Source: Priestia endophytica DSM 13796
GTDB taxonomy: Bacteria > Bacillota > Bacilli > Bacillales > Bacillaceae_H
Direction of reading: 5' to 3'
Assembly: GCF_900115845.1 (NCBI RefSeq)
Contig: NZ_FOXX01000009.1
Span: forward strand, 152,406 to 191,634
Length of the DNA stretch: 39,229 nt
The position numbers and the translations under genes were made by a program. This document shows, piece after piece, positions 16,716 through 25,782 of the stretch. The notes beneath the pieces are model-generated. The model was not told the DNA's origin. It worked only from the letters and a program-made list of their open reading frames with translations, and did not search any database. Every line of letters begins with the position of its first letter. Within the stretch, counting starts at the first letter, position 1.

Positions 16716-16797
16716 CCGCTTACATCGGTTAGACAAATAAATTTTTAAACGATAAACTAATATCATTAATCTAGAGATGAGGAAATGAGGTACATGT

Positions 16798-17976
16798 ATG
16801 GAAACAACAGATAAATATATGATACGAAAACAAAATGAACTAGTTATTCTCGAAGAAATCATTAAAAGTGGCCCCCTCTCACGTGCAGAATTAGCAAAAA
16901 TATGTGGTTTAAATAAGGCGACTGTTTCGGAGATTGTAAAAACCTTAATTGATCGGAAACTTGTTACGGAAACAGGGATTGGAACAAGTACACAAGCTGG
17001 AGGAAGAAGACCCATTATTCTTCAATTTATTGCGAAGGCTGGACTATCCATTAGTATTGACGTTAGCTATAATTATATTGCTTTCATGCTTACTTACCTT
17101 GATGGTTCTATTATAAAAGAGCATTATCAAGAAAATATTAAAATAGATAGACATAACGTTTGTAAATCTATCCTAGATATATATCACCTTTGCAAAGAAC
17201 AAGCTCCCCCTACTGAATACGGTATAATTGGAATAGCAATCGCAATCCATGGTGTAACCTTGAACAATGAAATTATTTTCACTCCTTACTATGATTTGAA
17301 TAAACTTAATCTAGTAGAGATCATTGAAAAAGAAGCAGATATCCCAGTCCTTATTGAGAATGAAGCAAACCTCTCAGCAATTGCTGAATTAGCCTACCAT
17401 TCAAATTTCATAAATTTAGTTAGCATTAGTATCCATTCCGGAATTGGCGCAGGTATCATACTAGATAAAGAATTACACTATGGGAAAAATGGTTATGCTG
17501 GAGAAATTGGCCATACTATTCTCTTTCCAGGTGGAAAAGCATGTCCATGCGGAAACAGAGGGTGCCTTGAGCAATATTATTCCGAAAAAGCTATCTTAGA
17601 ACGTTTCAGCTTACTAAACCGGAAAGAACAACAATCCTCCTTTCATCAAATAGCTCAAGCTGTTGAACAAAATAATGAAGAAACAATTAAGTTGTTAAAA
17701 GAGACAGCTAAATATATTTCAATTGCTATTAATAATGTTAATAATACATATAATCCTGATGTTATTTTCCTTAATAGTGAATTGATCCGCACAATACCTT
17801 CATTGTTAGAAACAATAAAAGAAGAATTAACATGCTTTATGATTAACGATATAGAAGTAGCCTCTTCTTCCCTAGGAAATCGAGCAATTTTAATTGGAGC
17901 AACTTATTTAAATATTCAACATTTCCTTGGCATTAAAAGTTTATATTTCTCTAAAGAACAGATTTATAATAATTAA
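16798..17976 (+). CDS. xylR: Xylose repressor XylR (ROK family)
   Basis: The 392-residue regulator has an N-terminal winged helix-turn-helix (about residues 12-75, with LSRAELAKICGLNKATVSEI as the recognition part and GGRRPIILQF at the wing) and a C-terminal ROK sugar-kinase-like domain. The ROK zinc motif is intact: GEIGHTILFPGGKACPCGNR, then GCLEQYYSEKA. XylR binds xyl operators and is released by xylose. It is transcribed divergently from xylB and convergently with xynB. Two xyl-type operators in the window are its likely targets. The start ATG has GAGGTACATGT upstream, an acceptable but not strong site. Confidence 0.94.
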   Translation: METTDKYMIRKQNELVILEEIIKSGPLSRAELAKICGLNKATVSEIVKTLIDRKLVTETGIGTSTQAGGRRPIILQFIAKAGLSISIDVSYNYIAFMLTYLDGSIIKEHYQENIKIDRHNVCKSILDIYHLCKEQAPPTEYGIIGIAIAIHGVTLNNEIIFTPYYDLNKLNLVEIIEKEADIPVLIENEANLSAIAELAYHSNFINLVSISIHSGIGAGIILDKELHYGKNGYAGEIGHTILFPGGKACPCGNRGCLEQYYSEKAILERFSLLNRKEQQSSFHQIAQAVEQNNEETIKLLKETAKYISIAINNVNNTYNPDVIFLNSELIRTIPSLLETIKEELTCFMINDIEVASSSLGNRAILIGATYLNIQHFLGIKSLYFSKEQIYNN

Positions 17977-18025
17977 AACTCTAAATTTTAAATTTAAGAA
18001 AAACGCTATATTATTATAGAAACGG

Positions 18026-18075
18026 ATAAATCAAAAGGAGACTTTGTCAAAAATAAAAGTCTCCTTTTGATTTAT
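18026..18075. terminator. Bidirectional terminator between xylR and xynB
   Basis: Perfect 20-base arms (18026-18045 and 18056-18075), containing AAAAGGAGACTTT and AAAGTCTCCTTTT, enclose a ten-base loop. The hairpin ends one base before the xynB stop codon and separates two convergent genes. Confidence 0.9.
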
Positions 18076-18076
18076 A

Positions 18077-19678
18077 TTATTTTTCCTTATAACTAAAGTA
18101 TTTAAAGTCAGCCTGAATATTTTGACCGCTCGTATCTTGACATTGCATTCCTACAAAAGCGCCTGTAAAGAATCCTCCTCCTTGAACATAATCATCTGAT
18201 ACTTTTTTAGACTCTAACATAACTTCAATTTTAGTCCATTCTTCTTTGTCGAAAGAATAAGAGTAATAATATTTGTCATGTTCAACCTCTACTTTTAGAT
18301 GAACATATTTTATTTCATGAGGGATAATAATTTTATCTTTTAACGGTTGCGAAAAAGAGAAGTTATCACATATTGTTAGATCTAAAATACGTCCAAGGGC
18401 TTCATCGTACGTTACTTGAAGAGCTGTCCAATTTTCCGTATTATAATAATTAACTAGTCCTGCCGCTTGTTGAAAGTTCTCCGGATAGAATTCAACCGCT
18501 GTTTCTACCTTAAAGTGAAGGCTTTGCCAACGTCTTGCTACAAATGCTTGAGTGAATAAAGATGTTAATGATTCATGTCCAAATAGACGTAAATGGTTAG
18601 GTCTTTCAGTTAATGATCCCAATTCATCTGTAAAAGGGATTCGTAATGTCTGAAAGTTAATATTTAACTTTTCACTTTCAAATTGATCGATATCTGGATA
18701 TGTTGCTTCAAACCTAGTTTCGGCAATACTCGGTGCCTCCACCTCTAAGCTACCTTCTTTTCCACCAACTACATAAGGCCACCCATCTTTCCACTCTAAT
18801 TTTTGAATAGCTGTTTCTCGACCTAGTGGACAATAGCCCCTTTGCTGAACAACTGAATCATCGGAAGGATGAATTGGACGGCCTGTCAAATGAGCTAGAT
18901 ACCACTCATTTGTATGAGTTTGAACAATTGAGGCATGTCCACATTTTTGTAATGGATTTCGAGGTTCATGCCAAGACGTTAAAATTGGATTATCTGGATG
19001 AAGTTCATATGGACCTTCAATATCTGTTGAGCGAGCAATTGTAGAAGCATGTTCAAACCGCGTTCCCCCTTCTGCTGTGAGTAAATAGTAATAATCCCCA
19101 ATATGATAAAGATGAGGTGCTTCTGTTAGTTTTATGTCCGTTCCTTTAAAAATGACCTTTGGCTTATTTATTAATTTCTGTTCCTTAGGTGAATATTCCT
19201 GCATTACAATACCACCGAATGAATGATGATTGATTCGATAATCCCATAACATATTTAATAAGTATTTCCTGCCATCAAAATCGTGAAATAGAGAAGCGTC
19301 AAATCCTGAACTATTTAATTTAATAGGTTCTCCCCAATCTCCATCAATTGTGTCTGAAGTCACTAAATAGTTATGACAATCTTTCCAAGCACCATCCACA
19401 ACCTTTACATCTGTGTATATAAGCCAAAATTTCCCGTCATTATAACTTAAACAAGGTGCCCATACTCCTCCCGAATTAGGATTTCCTTTCATATCTAACT
19501 GTGAAACTCTCTGTAATGGATGTGTAACCAAGCGCCAATTTACTAAATCTTTTGAATGATGGATCTGCACACCTGGAAACCATTCAAATGTAGATACAGC
19601 AATATAATAGTCTTCTCCTACTCTGCATATACTTGGATCAGGATTAAAACCTTTAAGGACTGGATTAATAATCTTCAT
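18077..19678 (-). CDS. xynB: Beta-xylosidase (GH43)
   Basis: The 533-residue cytoplasmic enzyme releases xylose from xylo-oligosaccharides. All three GH43 catalytic acids are in place: Asp14 (FNPDPS, general base), Asp127 (SGFDASLF, pKa modulator) and Glu186 (LTEAPHL, general acid). The five-bladed propeller covers about residues 1-310 and a C-terminal beta-sandwich about 325-530, as in the B. subtilis and Geobacillus enzymes of the same length. A GAGGAGGAG site precedes the ATG. It is 60 bases downstream of xynP and so forms the classic xynP-xynB pair. Confidence 0.95.
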   Translation of the reverse strand: MKIINPVLKGFNPDPSICRVGEDYYIAVSTFEWFPGVQIHHSKDLVNWRLVTHPLQRVSQLDMKGNPNSGGVWAPCLSYNDGKFWLIYTDVKVVDGAWKDCHNYLVTSDTIDGDWGEPIKLNSSGFDASLFHDFDGRKYLLNMLWDYRINHHSFGGIVMQEYSPKEQKLINKPKVIFKGTDIKLTEAPHLYHIGDYYYLLTAEGGTRFEHASTIARSTDIEGPYELHPDNPILTSWHEPRNPLQKCGHASIVQTHTNEWYLAHLTGRPIHPSDDSVVQQRGYCPLGRETAIQKLEWKDGWPYVVGGKEGSLEVEAPSIAETRFEATYPDIDQFESEKLNINFQTLRIPFTDELGSLTERPNHLRLFGHESLTSLFTQAFVARRWQSLHFKVETAVEFYPENFQQAAGLVNYYNTENWTALQVTYDEALGRILDLTICDNFSFSQPLKDKIIIPHEIKYVHLKVEVEHDKYYYSYSFDKEEWTKIEVMLESKKVSDDYVQGGGFFTGAFVGMQCQDTSGQNIQADFKYFSYKEK

Positions 19679-19738
19679 TTTAACTCCTCCTCATATATTC
19701 TTACTTAATAAATTTCTAACATAAAGTTTCATTTCTAT

Positions 19739-21130
19739 TTATTTTTTAAATTCATCAATATGATCCAAATATACTTTATCTCTATTCTCTAGTTCACGTA
19801 CAATCTTTGCATATTCTTCTTCATCTAAGTTATAGAAATAAATGTTAATTATAGCTAATATCAAGAACACAACAGGGATGATTGTTGTTGTAATTAAAAT
19901 TCCTGTCAATGCTTCAGGGGTTTGTACCTGGTTCGCAATATAACCGAATTTATCTAAAACAAACCCTGGTATGATGCCGCCAATGGCCATGCCAAACTTA
20001 AAAAAGAAGCCAATAACAGAGTAAATTAATCCCCCCATCCGTTTTCCGGTCTTGTATTCTCCATATTCAATTGTTTCTGGAATAAGAGCCCACATATAGC
20101 CTCCAGCTGTAACACTTCCTGCAGCAGCAATCAGGCGAAAGAGAAGTACAAGTAAAATATGACTAGGTGGGACAATAAGCAGACCTAAAAGACCAACAAT
20201 ATTTAATAATAATGCAAAAGTTAATAGTTTCTTCTTTCCTATCCATCTATTAATCTTAGGTATAAATGGGAGGATAATTAAAGCTGGTAAGCTCCCCAAT
20301 AAACCATACCATTTCACCAAATCTTCCCTACCGACATTGTAGGTAATATAATAGATTCCAACAGAATTGCTTATTGAGTTAACGCCAAAAATAATAATAA
20401 AGAAGATACTTAAAACGACTAATGGTCGGTTAACCTGAAACTGTTCAAATATATCTGATAATCTAATTTTCTCCTTAGATTTTTGAAGACTTACACGTTC
20501 TTTCGTACTCTTAAAACAGAATATTAATAGACATGCTCCAATAATCCCCAAAATACTCATAGTTAGCTGCCAAGCAAGAACTGAACTATCTGTAGTATCA
20601 CGTAAGTTATTGGATAATAGAGGAACAAAAAATGCTACTATCAATCCACCAAGGTTAGCAAAGAACATACGCACAGATGTGATACTAACAACTTCTTGAT
20701 TGTTTCTTGTCATCGCAGAAGTTAATGCACCGTATGGAACATTTATAGTTGTGTATGTAAGTGATAAACCTACATACGTAATATAGGCATATATTAATTT
20801 ACCCATATCTGAAAAATCAGGGGTTGTAAAACACAGTATTGCGAGTATTGAAAATGGAAATGCTCCAAATAACAGGTACGGTCTAAAACGTCCAAATCGA
20901 CTATTTGTTCTATCTACTATTGTTCCAATAAAAGGGTCAGCAAGGGCATCAATTATTCTAACAACTAAAAACATTGTACCGGCAGCTGCTGCTGATAACC
21001 CAAATACATCGGTATAGAAAAATAAAAGGTACGTAGAAACTGTATTGTAAATCAAATTACAAGCGAAATCTCCAGAAGCATAGCCGACTTTTTCAAATAT
21101 AGGAATTCTCGATAGATTTTCACTAGACAT
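19739..21130 (-). CDS. xynP: Xyloside/xylo-oligosaccharide:cation symporter (GPH family)
   Basis: The 463-residue, 12-helix protein is a GPH symporter: EKVGYASGDFACNLIYN at the start, then DALADPFIGTIVDRTNSRFGRFRPY in the first cytoplasmic loop, with SMLT-like repeats later (YGALTSAMTRNNQE). In B. subtilis XynP brings in xylo-oligosaccharides for XynB, and the adjacent xynB supports the same here. The ATG follows GGAGGAAAGAAG. The 127-base gap upstream shows no clear promoter, so it is probably read from the xylA or symporter promoter. Confidence 0.92.
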   Translation of the reverse strand: MSSENLSRIPIFEKVGYASGDFACNLIYNTVSTYLLFFYTDVFGLSAAAAGTMFLVVRIIDALADPFIGTIVDRTNSRFGRFRPYLLFGAFPFSILAILCFTTPDFSDMGKLIYAYITYVGLSLTYTTINVPYGALTSAMTRNNQEVVSITSVRMFFANLGGLIVAFFVPLLSNNLRDTTDSSVLAWQLTMSILGIIGACLLIFCFKSTKERVSLQKSKEKIRLSDIFEQFQVNRPLVVLSIFFIIIFGVNSISNSVGIYYITYNVGREDLVKWYGLLGSLPALIILPFIPKINRWIGKKKLLTFALLLNIVGLLGLLIVPPSHILLVLLFRLIAAAGSVTAGGYMWALIPETIEYGEYKTGKRMGGLIYSVIGFFFKFGMAIGGIIPGFVLDKFGYIANQVQTPEALTGILITTTIIPVVFLILAIINIYFYNLDEEEYAKIVRELENRDKVYLDHIDEFKK

Positions 21131-21257
21131 CTTCTTTCCTCCTTCGTAACCCCATTAAATAAAAACTATATACCTTTAAATTTTCCATAAAAGTTACTTT
21201 TTCAATTTCAAAGAGGGATACCCGTGTCTATATAATGTTAAAACATCAAGAATAACT

Positions 21258-22673
21258 TCATACTACTTCATGATGATCAACTTTATTTTTTTTCCATTCA
21301 TTCTCCATTTGTTCAAGTGTCTTTCCTTTTGTTTCAGGGACAAACTTCCAAACAAATAGAGCGGAAAATATGCTCATTAACCCGTAGAAACCATAGGTTA
21401 AGCCGCTGCTATATTCCATCATCATTGGATAAGTAGATGAGATTAGATAGTTAGCAGCCCATTGAGCAGCTACGGCAATGGCAACAGCCTGACCACGAAT
21501 TCTATTAGGGAAAATCTCAGAAATTAACACCCAACATATTGGCCCCCACGACAACATAAAAGCGGCTGTGTATATAATAATGAAGATTAAAGTACTAACT
21601 CCAATAATATTTAGAAAAGCCATTCCTGCCACACCAAACATTCCAATCGCCATACCAATGGATCCTATTGTTAGTAATGGTTTACGTCCCCACTTATCAA
21701 CTGTTAAAATAGCAACGATTGTAAAGATAACATTGACTAATCCCATAACGATGGTCTGTAACATCGAAGCATCTTTTGCAGCTCCCATGCTTTCAAAAAT
21801 GCGCGGAGCGTAATACAAAGCAACGTTTATACCGACAAACTGCTGAAATACCGAGAGCATGATTCCTACCACAATCACTAATTTCCCGTAAGCAAATAGC
21901 TTTTCAGAAGTAACGTTTACCTTTACGGTTTGTTTAATTTCCCTTAAAATCACTTCCGCTTCTAAAGAGCCGTTAATTTTAGTAAGAATATTTAATGCTT
22001 TATCGTCTTGATTTTTGATGGCTAGGTATCGAGGTGTTTCTGGTACAAAGAATAAACATATACCAAATAATAAAGCTGGAATTACTCCTGAAGCAAACAT
22101 ATATCTCCAGCCTATGTCATTTATCCATTCTAACGGTTTTCCATTAGCAATCCCCCAGTTAACAAAATAAACGACTAGCATCCCAAAAATAATCATAAAT
22201 TGGTTGAATGATACTAATCGGCCACGAATATCTGCAGGTGCAATCTCTCCTATGTACATAGGAACAATTGCTGAAGCTAAGCCGACACCGACTCCTCCTA
22301 TAATTCGATATAAATTGAACATAAGTAATAAAGAAATGGATGGTTCTCCCATTGTAAAAAATAAGAACTCAGGATATGCAGACCCTAAAGCTGAGAGAAG
22401 AAAAAGGACAGCAGCAAAAATCAGTGAATATTTACGGCCAAAGTTTGATGCAAAATAACCGGATATTATCCCGCCAATGATACAACCAATTAATGCACTA
22501 GAAATTGTTGCGCCATGTGCTAACGATCCTAAACCTAGAGGTTCTATTAAATAGGCTTCTATTGACTTTTCTGTTCCAGATATTACAGCAGTATCATAAC
22601 CGAAAAGCAAACCACCGATAGCAGCTACAATCGTAATTGAAAAAATATAAAGTGAGTTTCGCTTTTGTTTCAT
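21258..22673 (-). CDS. xylT: D-xylose (pentose):H+ symporter, sugar porter family
   Basis: The 471-residue MFS protein has all sugar-porter signatures: GGLLFGYDTAVISG in helix 1, ADIRGRLVSFNQ, VPETPRYLA after helix 6, QQFVGINVALYYAPRIF in helix 7, and PETKGKTLEQMEN after helix 12. This is the XylE/XylT/AraE group; lying just behind xylA makes xylose the best guess, with arabinose possible. The gene has an odd start: the bases before the ATG (CTGAAAAACT) contain no Shine-Dalgarno, unlike almost every other gene here. A cre-like box lies about 95 bases upstream. Confidence 0.88.
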   Translation of the reverse strand: MKQKRNSLYIFSITIVAAIGGLLFGYDTAVISGTEKSIEAYLIEPLGLGSLAHGATISSALIGCIIGGIISGYFASNFGRKYSLIFAAVLFLLSALGSAYPEFLFFTMGEPSISLLLMFNLYRIIGGVGVGLASAIVPMYIGEIAPADIRGRLVSFNQFMIIFGMLVVYFVNWGIANGKPLEWINDIGWRYMFASGVIPALLFGICLFFVPETPRYLAIKNQDDKALNILTKINGSLEAEVILREIKQTVKVNVTSEKLFAYGKLVIVVGIMLSVFQQFVGINVALYYAPRIFESMGAAKDASMLQTIVMGLVNVIFTIVAILTVDKWGRKPLLTIGSIGMAIGMFGVAGMAFLNIIGVSTLIFIIIYTAAFMLSWGPICWVLISEIFPNRIRGQAVAIAVAAQWAANYLISSTYPMMMEYSSGLTYGFYGLMSIFSALFVWKFVPETKGKTLEQMENEWKKNKVDHHEVV

Positions 22674-22767
22674 AGTTTTTCAGGGATAAATTCTAATAAC
22701 TCAAAGAAATTAATCTACGATATGTAACTGAATGATTAACAATCCTCTCCTACTATTAAGCCCTTCT

Positions 22768-22783
22768 TTTAAAGCGCTTACAA
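22768..22783 (-). promoter_or_regulatory. cre-like CcpA site before the xylose symporter gene
   Basis: On the minus strand TTGTAAGCGCTTTAAA fits the cre consensus with one mismatch and lies about 95 bases before the start codon. Confidence 0.6.
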
Positions 22784-23002
22784 AATAATATAGTTAAGGA
22801 ACTGTTTCCCATCACTTAGTTATTTATAGATTGATTTTTAAAATTCTCCCCTAAACTCCCTCCTATTTTAAAGTAGTAAATTCTCTTAAAAACTTTTTGC
22901 TTACAGAAATAATCACCAAAACTTAAAGCATTTCTTACACTTTTTCTCCTCTATTTGCCCAAAGGTACTAATTCACACTGTTTGTATGTTTTTAGAGAAA
23001 GA

Positions 23003-23046
23003 ACCCGTCATGAAAACTTAGAAATATAAAAGATTCATTGACGGGT
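23003..23046 (-). terminator. Hairpin after xylA
   Basis: The arms ACCCGTCA and TGACGGGT pair around an unusually long (28-base) AT-rich loop. On the minus strand it is followed by TTCTTTCT rather than a pure T run, so it may end only part of the transcripts or act as an mRNA stabiliser. Confidence 0.55.
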
Positions 23047-23097
23047 CTTTTCGAGAAACAATATAGTCGATAGATTTCTTGTTACTCCCTTTTCAAT

Positions 23098-24435
23098 TTA
23101 AACTTCTAAAATATATTGATTTAAGATAGCTTTTAATCGTTCTTGTCTTCCAGATTTGTTGTGAATTGAGTTATTATTTAGAGCGTATTGCTCAAGGGTA
23201 TGGAAGTTTGCTCTTCCTTCCACAATATCTAGTCCAATCCCTTCCGTGAAGCTACGATAACGTTCTGCAATAACATTATCAAATACACGGTCTTCAATTA
23301 ATTTATGAGCTACTTTTAATCCTCTTGCAAATGCGTCCATTCCAGCAATATGGGAGTATACTAAGTCCTCTAATTCAAAAGATCCTCTTCGTACTTTGGC
23401 ATCAAAGTTCAAGCCTCCACAACCTAATCCTCCATTTTGCAAAATTTCATACATGGATAATGTTGTAGAATATAAATCGGTTGGAAACTCGTCTGTATCC
23501 CACCCCAAAAGAGGATCTCCCTGATTAGCATCAACAGAACCTAACAGACCGTGGACTCGAGCTACTCTTAACTCATGATCAAACGTATGGCCAGCTAAAG
23601 TCGCATGATTAGCTTCAAGATTCAACTTAAAATATTTGTCTAGATTATACTGTTTTAGAAAAGCAATTGTTGTAGCTGCATCTGTATCGTATTGATGTGT
23701 AGTTGGTTCCTTTGGTTTTGGTTCAATCAAAAATTGTCCTGTAAATCCAATTTCTTTTGCATAGTCAACCGCCATATGCATGAATCGAGCTAGATTATCC
23801 AACTCTAATTTTAAATCTGTGTTTAATAATGTTTCGTAGCCTTCACGCCCTCCCCAAAATACATAGTTTTCAGCTCCAAGCTCTTTCGCTGTTTCTAATC
23901 CTTTCTTCACTTGAGCTGCTGCATATGCAAATACATCTGCATTACACGAAGTAGCTGCTCCATGAACAAAACGAGGATGAGTAAACATATTAGCTGTATT
24001 CCATAATAATTTCACATTACTTGTTTTCATATACTCTTTTATCAGAGTAATGATTATATTTAAATTTTTATTTGTCTCTTTTAACGTATTTCCTTCTGGG
24101 GCAATATCCCGATCATGGAAAGCAAAGAAAGGCACCCCTAATTTTTCAAAAAGTTCAAATGCGGCTTCTACCCTTGCCTTAGCTAAGTCCATTCCTTGAT
24201 ACTTGTCCCATGGTCGTTGCATTGTTGCAGCACCAAAAGGATCTGTTCCATCAGCCGTAAATGTATGCCAGTAAGCTACCGAAAATCTTAAGTGTTCTTT
24301 CATGGTTTTATTCCCTATCATTTCCTCTGGATTGTAGTACTTGAATGCTAGAGGATTGTTAGAATCTTTCCCTTCATAAAACACTTTGTTTGCGCTTTCA
24401 AAATAATTCCCTACATTAGTATAAGATTGAGCCAT
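23098..24435 (-). CDS. xylA: Xylose isomerase
   Basis: The 445-residue enzyme converts D-xylose to D-xylulose. Signature segments are present: [13 protein letters not shown] (catalytic His), [28 protein letters not shown] (metal-binding Glu), [36 protein letters not shown] and [11 protein letters not shown]. The length is that of class II bacterial enzymes. The ATG has AAGGGGGAAATAAT upstream, nearly the same leader as P. megaterium xylA. A strong XylR operator lies about 105 bases upstream and an exact-consensus cre falls within codons 12-17. The gene begins the main xyl unit, followed by the symporter, xynP and xynB. Confidence 0.97.
   Translation of the reverse strand: MAQSYTNVGNYFESANKVFYEGKDSNNPLAFKYYNPEEMIGNKTMKEHLRFSVAYWHTFTADGTDPFGAATMQRPWDKYQGMDLAKARVEAAFELFEKLGVPFFAFHDRDIAPEGNTLKETNKNLNIIITLIKEYMKTSNVKLLWNTANMFTHPRFVHGAATSCNADVFAYAAAQVKKGLETAKELGAENYVFWGGREGYETLLNTDLKLELDNLARFMHMAVDYAKEIGFTGQFLIEPKPKEPTTHQYDTDAATTIAFLKQYNLDKYFKLNLEANHATLAGHTFDHELRVARVHGLLGSVDANQGDPLLGWDTDEFPTDLYSTTLSMYEILQNGGLGCGGLNFDAKVRRGSFELEDLVYSHIAGMDAFARGLKVAHKLIEDRVFDNVIAERYRSFTEGIGLDIVEGRANFHTLEQYALNNNSIHNKSGRQERLKAILNQYILEV
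24386..24401 (-). promoter_or_regulatory. Consensus cre inside the xylA coding region
   Basis: On the minus strand TTGAAAGCGCAAACAA matches WTGNAARCGNWWWCAN at every position. It lies near the 5' end of xylA, where the functional cre of P. megaterium xylA is also found. It should mediate glucose repression of the xyl unit. Confidence 0.85.
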
Positions 24436-24537
24436 ATTATTTCCCCCTTAGTTTAGATACGATAAACTTTAAACATTCAAATTAAAATGATTCATCATTA
24501 AAGATAAGTTATATTTTATTGACCAAACTAATAAGAT

Positions 24538-24572
24538 TTAAGTTAGTTTGTTATCCTTACAAACTAACTTAA
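24538..24572. promoter_or_regulatory. XylR operator of xylA
   Basis: TTAAGTTAGTTTGT and ACAAACTAACTTAA are perfectly complementary 14-base arms around a seven-base centre. The AGTTAGTTT/AAACTAACT core is the known xyl operator motif of Bacillus and Priestia. It lies just downstream of the xylA promoter, so bound XylR would block transcription. Confidence 0.92.
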
Positions 24573-24578
24573 TTACAT

Positions 24579-24605
24579 ATTATAAGAAATTATTATTTCT
24601 TTCAA
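24579..24605 (-). promoter_or_regulatory. xylA promoter
   Basis: On the minus strand the -35 TTGAAA (24605-24600) is followed by TATAAT after 15 bases or TAATAT after 17. The -35 is the same as in P. megaterium xylA. Which -10 is used is unclear. Confidence 0.65.
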
Positions 24606-24744
24606 TATTTTTTTTCAGATTTTTTTATATTTTCTTACTGACTCTTAGTTATTACTAGGAGAAAAAAAGAATACTCATTGTTCTAGTCAAACGTTATTAC
24701 CAATGTAATTATCTTTCTGAATCGTATCCTTGGATATTTTATTA

Positions 24745-25641
24745 TTAAAAATTCATATCACCTTTCGCTCGTGACCTCTGTTGCTTTTCATGGATCAGAA
24801 AAAGTCCTAAAAATGTAATCACTCCACCTCCTACACCAAGTAAATTAATCTTTTCGTCAAGCCATATTCCTGATAAAATGACAGCTACAATTGGTACAAG
24901 ATAAAGAGAAGCTGTAGCTTCTGACGCCCCTACTTTTAAGGTTATATAAGCTAAAGCGAAATAAGGTAGAACAGAAGGAAAAATTCCTAAATACGTCACA
25001 GCTAAAGTAGATGAAAAAGAAGCTTCTTCTATCTCTGTTAACAGCCGTGGAAGAAAACAAAGCATCCCAGCTGTTCCTCCCCATATCGAATAAGTCATAA
25101 AAGCTAACATTCTATACTTTTGTAAGTAACGAGTTTGGAAAACAAAATATAAGCTTTCTGAAAAGGCAGCGAGAAGGATAAATATGATTCCAGTGATAGA
25201 ATAGGAAAGTGAATCATAGCTAAATGAGATAAAAGCAATTCCGAAGAAACTAATAAGAGCTCCTAACCATTTTCTAACCGTCCCTTTTCTTCTCAAAAAT
25301 AATTGTTCAAGCATAAGTGAAAATATTGGTGTAGTAGTTACAAGTAAACTAGCAATCCCTCCACCTACGGTTATTTCTCCCTTATTTAAAAAAAGATGAT
25401 AAGCTGAAAATCCTAAGCATCCTAAAAGAACTAATATAGGGACATCTCTCATATTTGGTAGACCTATGCGCAGTATAATGGCTATAAGTAGTAGAGAGCT
25501 TGAAGCAATAAGTAATCGAAAAAGAGCTAGACTTTCAGGCGTATAAGAATGTAGGGCAAAACGAATAGCTGGAAAAGAAGACCCCCAAAAAAAGATGATA
25601 GATACATATGAAACAAGTAAAAATACTGTCCAATTCCTCAA
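24745..25641 (-). CDS. EamA/DMT-family transporter (YcxC-like)
   Basis: The 298-residue protein has ten hydrophobic helices in two EamA repeats (about residues 8-135 and 148-285), with FFWGSSFPAIRFAL in the first and a basic C-terminus. Drug/metabolite transporters of this type mostly export amino acids or other small metabolites. The start is TTG 25639-25641 with AAGGAGAGAG upstream. It is divergent from a MocR regulator across 141 bases. The same EamA/MocR pairing occurs as ycxC-ycxD in B. subtilis, so control of the exporter by the neighbour is likely. The substrate is unknown. Confidence 0.85.
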   Translation of the reverse strand: MRNWTVFLLVSYVSIIFFWGSSFPAIRFALHSYTPESLALFRLLIASSSLLLIAIILRIGLPNMRDVPILVLLGCLGFSAYHLFLNKGEITVGGGIASLLVTTTPIFSLMLEQLFLRRKGTVRKWLGALISFFGIAFISFSYDSLSYSITGIIFILLAAFSESLYFVFQTRYLQKYRMLAFMTYSIWGGTAGMLCFLPRLLTEIEEASFSSTLAVTYLGIFPSVLPYFALAYITLKVGASEATASLYLVPIVAVILSGIWLDEKINLLGVGGGVITFLGLFLIHEKQQRSRAKGDMNF

Positions 25642-25666
25642 TTTACTCTCTCCTTATCAAATAAAA

Positions 25667-25762
25667 TCCAACCAGTTAGTCTAGAAATCTAACAGGTAGT
25701 TCCTATCCTAGATAATATTTGGTAAAATGTCTCCAACCAGTTAATTTTTTGAAAACCAACCA
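25667..25762. promoter_or_regulatory. Direct repeats between the exporter and MocR genes
   Basis: TCCAACCAGTTA occurs at 25667-25678 and again at 25732-25743 in the same orientation, 65 bases apart. A third partial copy, CCAACCA, is at 25756-25762 and a related CTAACAGGTAG lies between. MocR-type regulators typically bind spaced direct repeats, so these are probable binding sites of the regulator encoded at 25783. Confidence 0.6.
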
Positions 25763-25782
25763 CTTCAAAGGAGAAACTTCTT

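Larger units (their letters stand above)
22674..23097. other. Interval between xylA and the symporter gene
   Basis: These 424 bases hold no gene. They contain the xylA hairpin (23003-23046), a cre-like box (22768-22783) and AT-rich -10-like words (ACTATATTATTTT on the minus strand) just before the box. No good -35 is visible. It suggests partial termination after xylA and separate, CcpA-sensitive expression of the transporter genes. Confidence 0.5.
24436..24744. other. xylA control region
   Basis: These 309 AT-rich bases contain no gene. They carry the xylA leader, the XylR operator (24538-24572) and promoter (24579-24605) on the right-to-left strand. The part beyond about 24606 is the tail of the EamA exporter transcript, with no clear hairpin. 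Confidence 0.6.

Noticed and set aside
16710-16735. GTCAACCGCTTACATCGGTTAGAC considered as a second operator or a cre for xylR
   Set aside because: The ACCG/CGGT arms are short, and the cre reading needs an inserted base; most of it is explained as the -35 of xylB.
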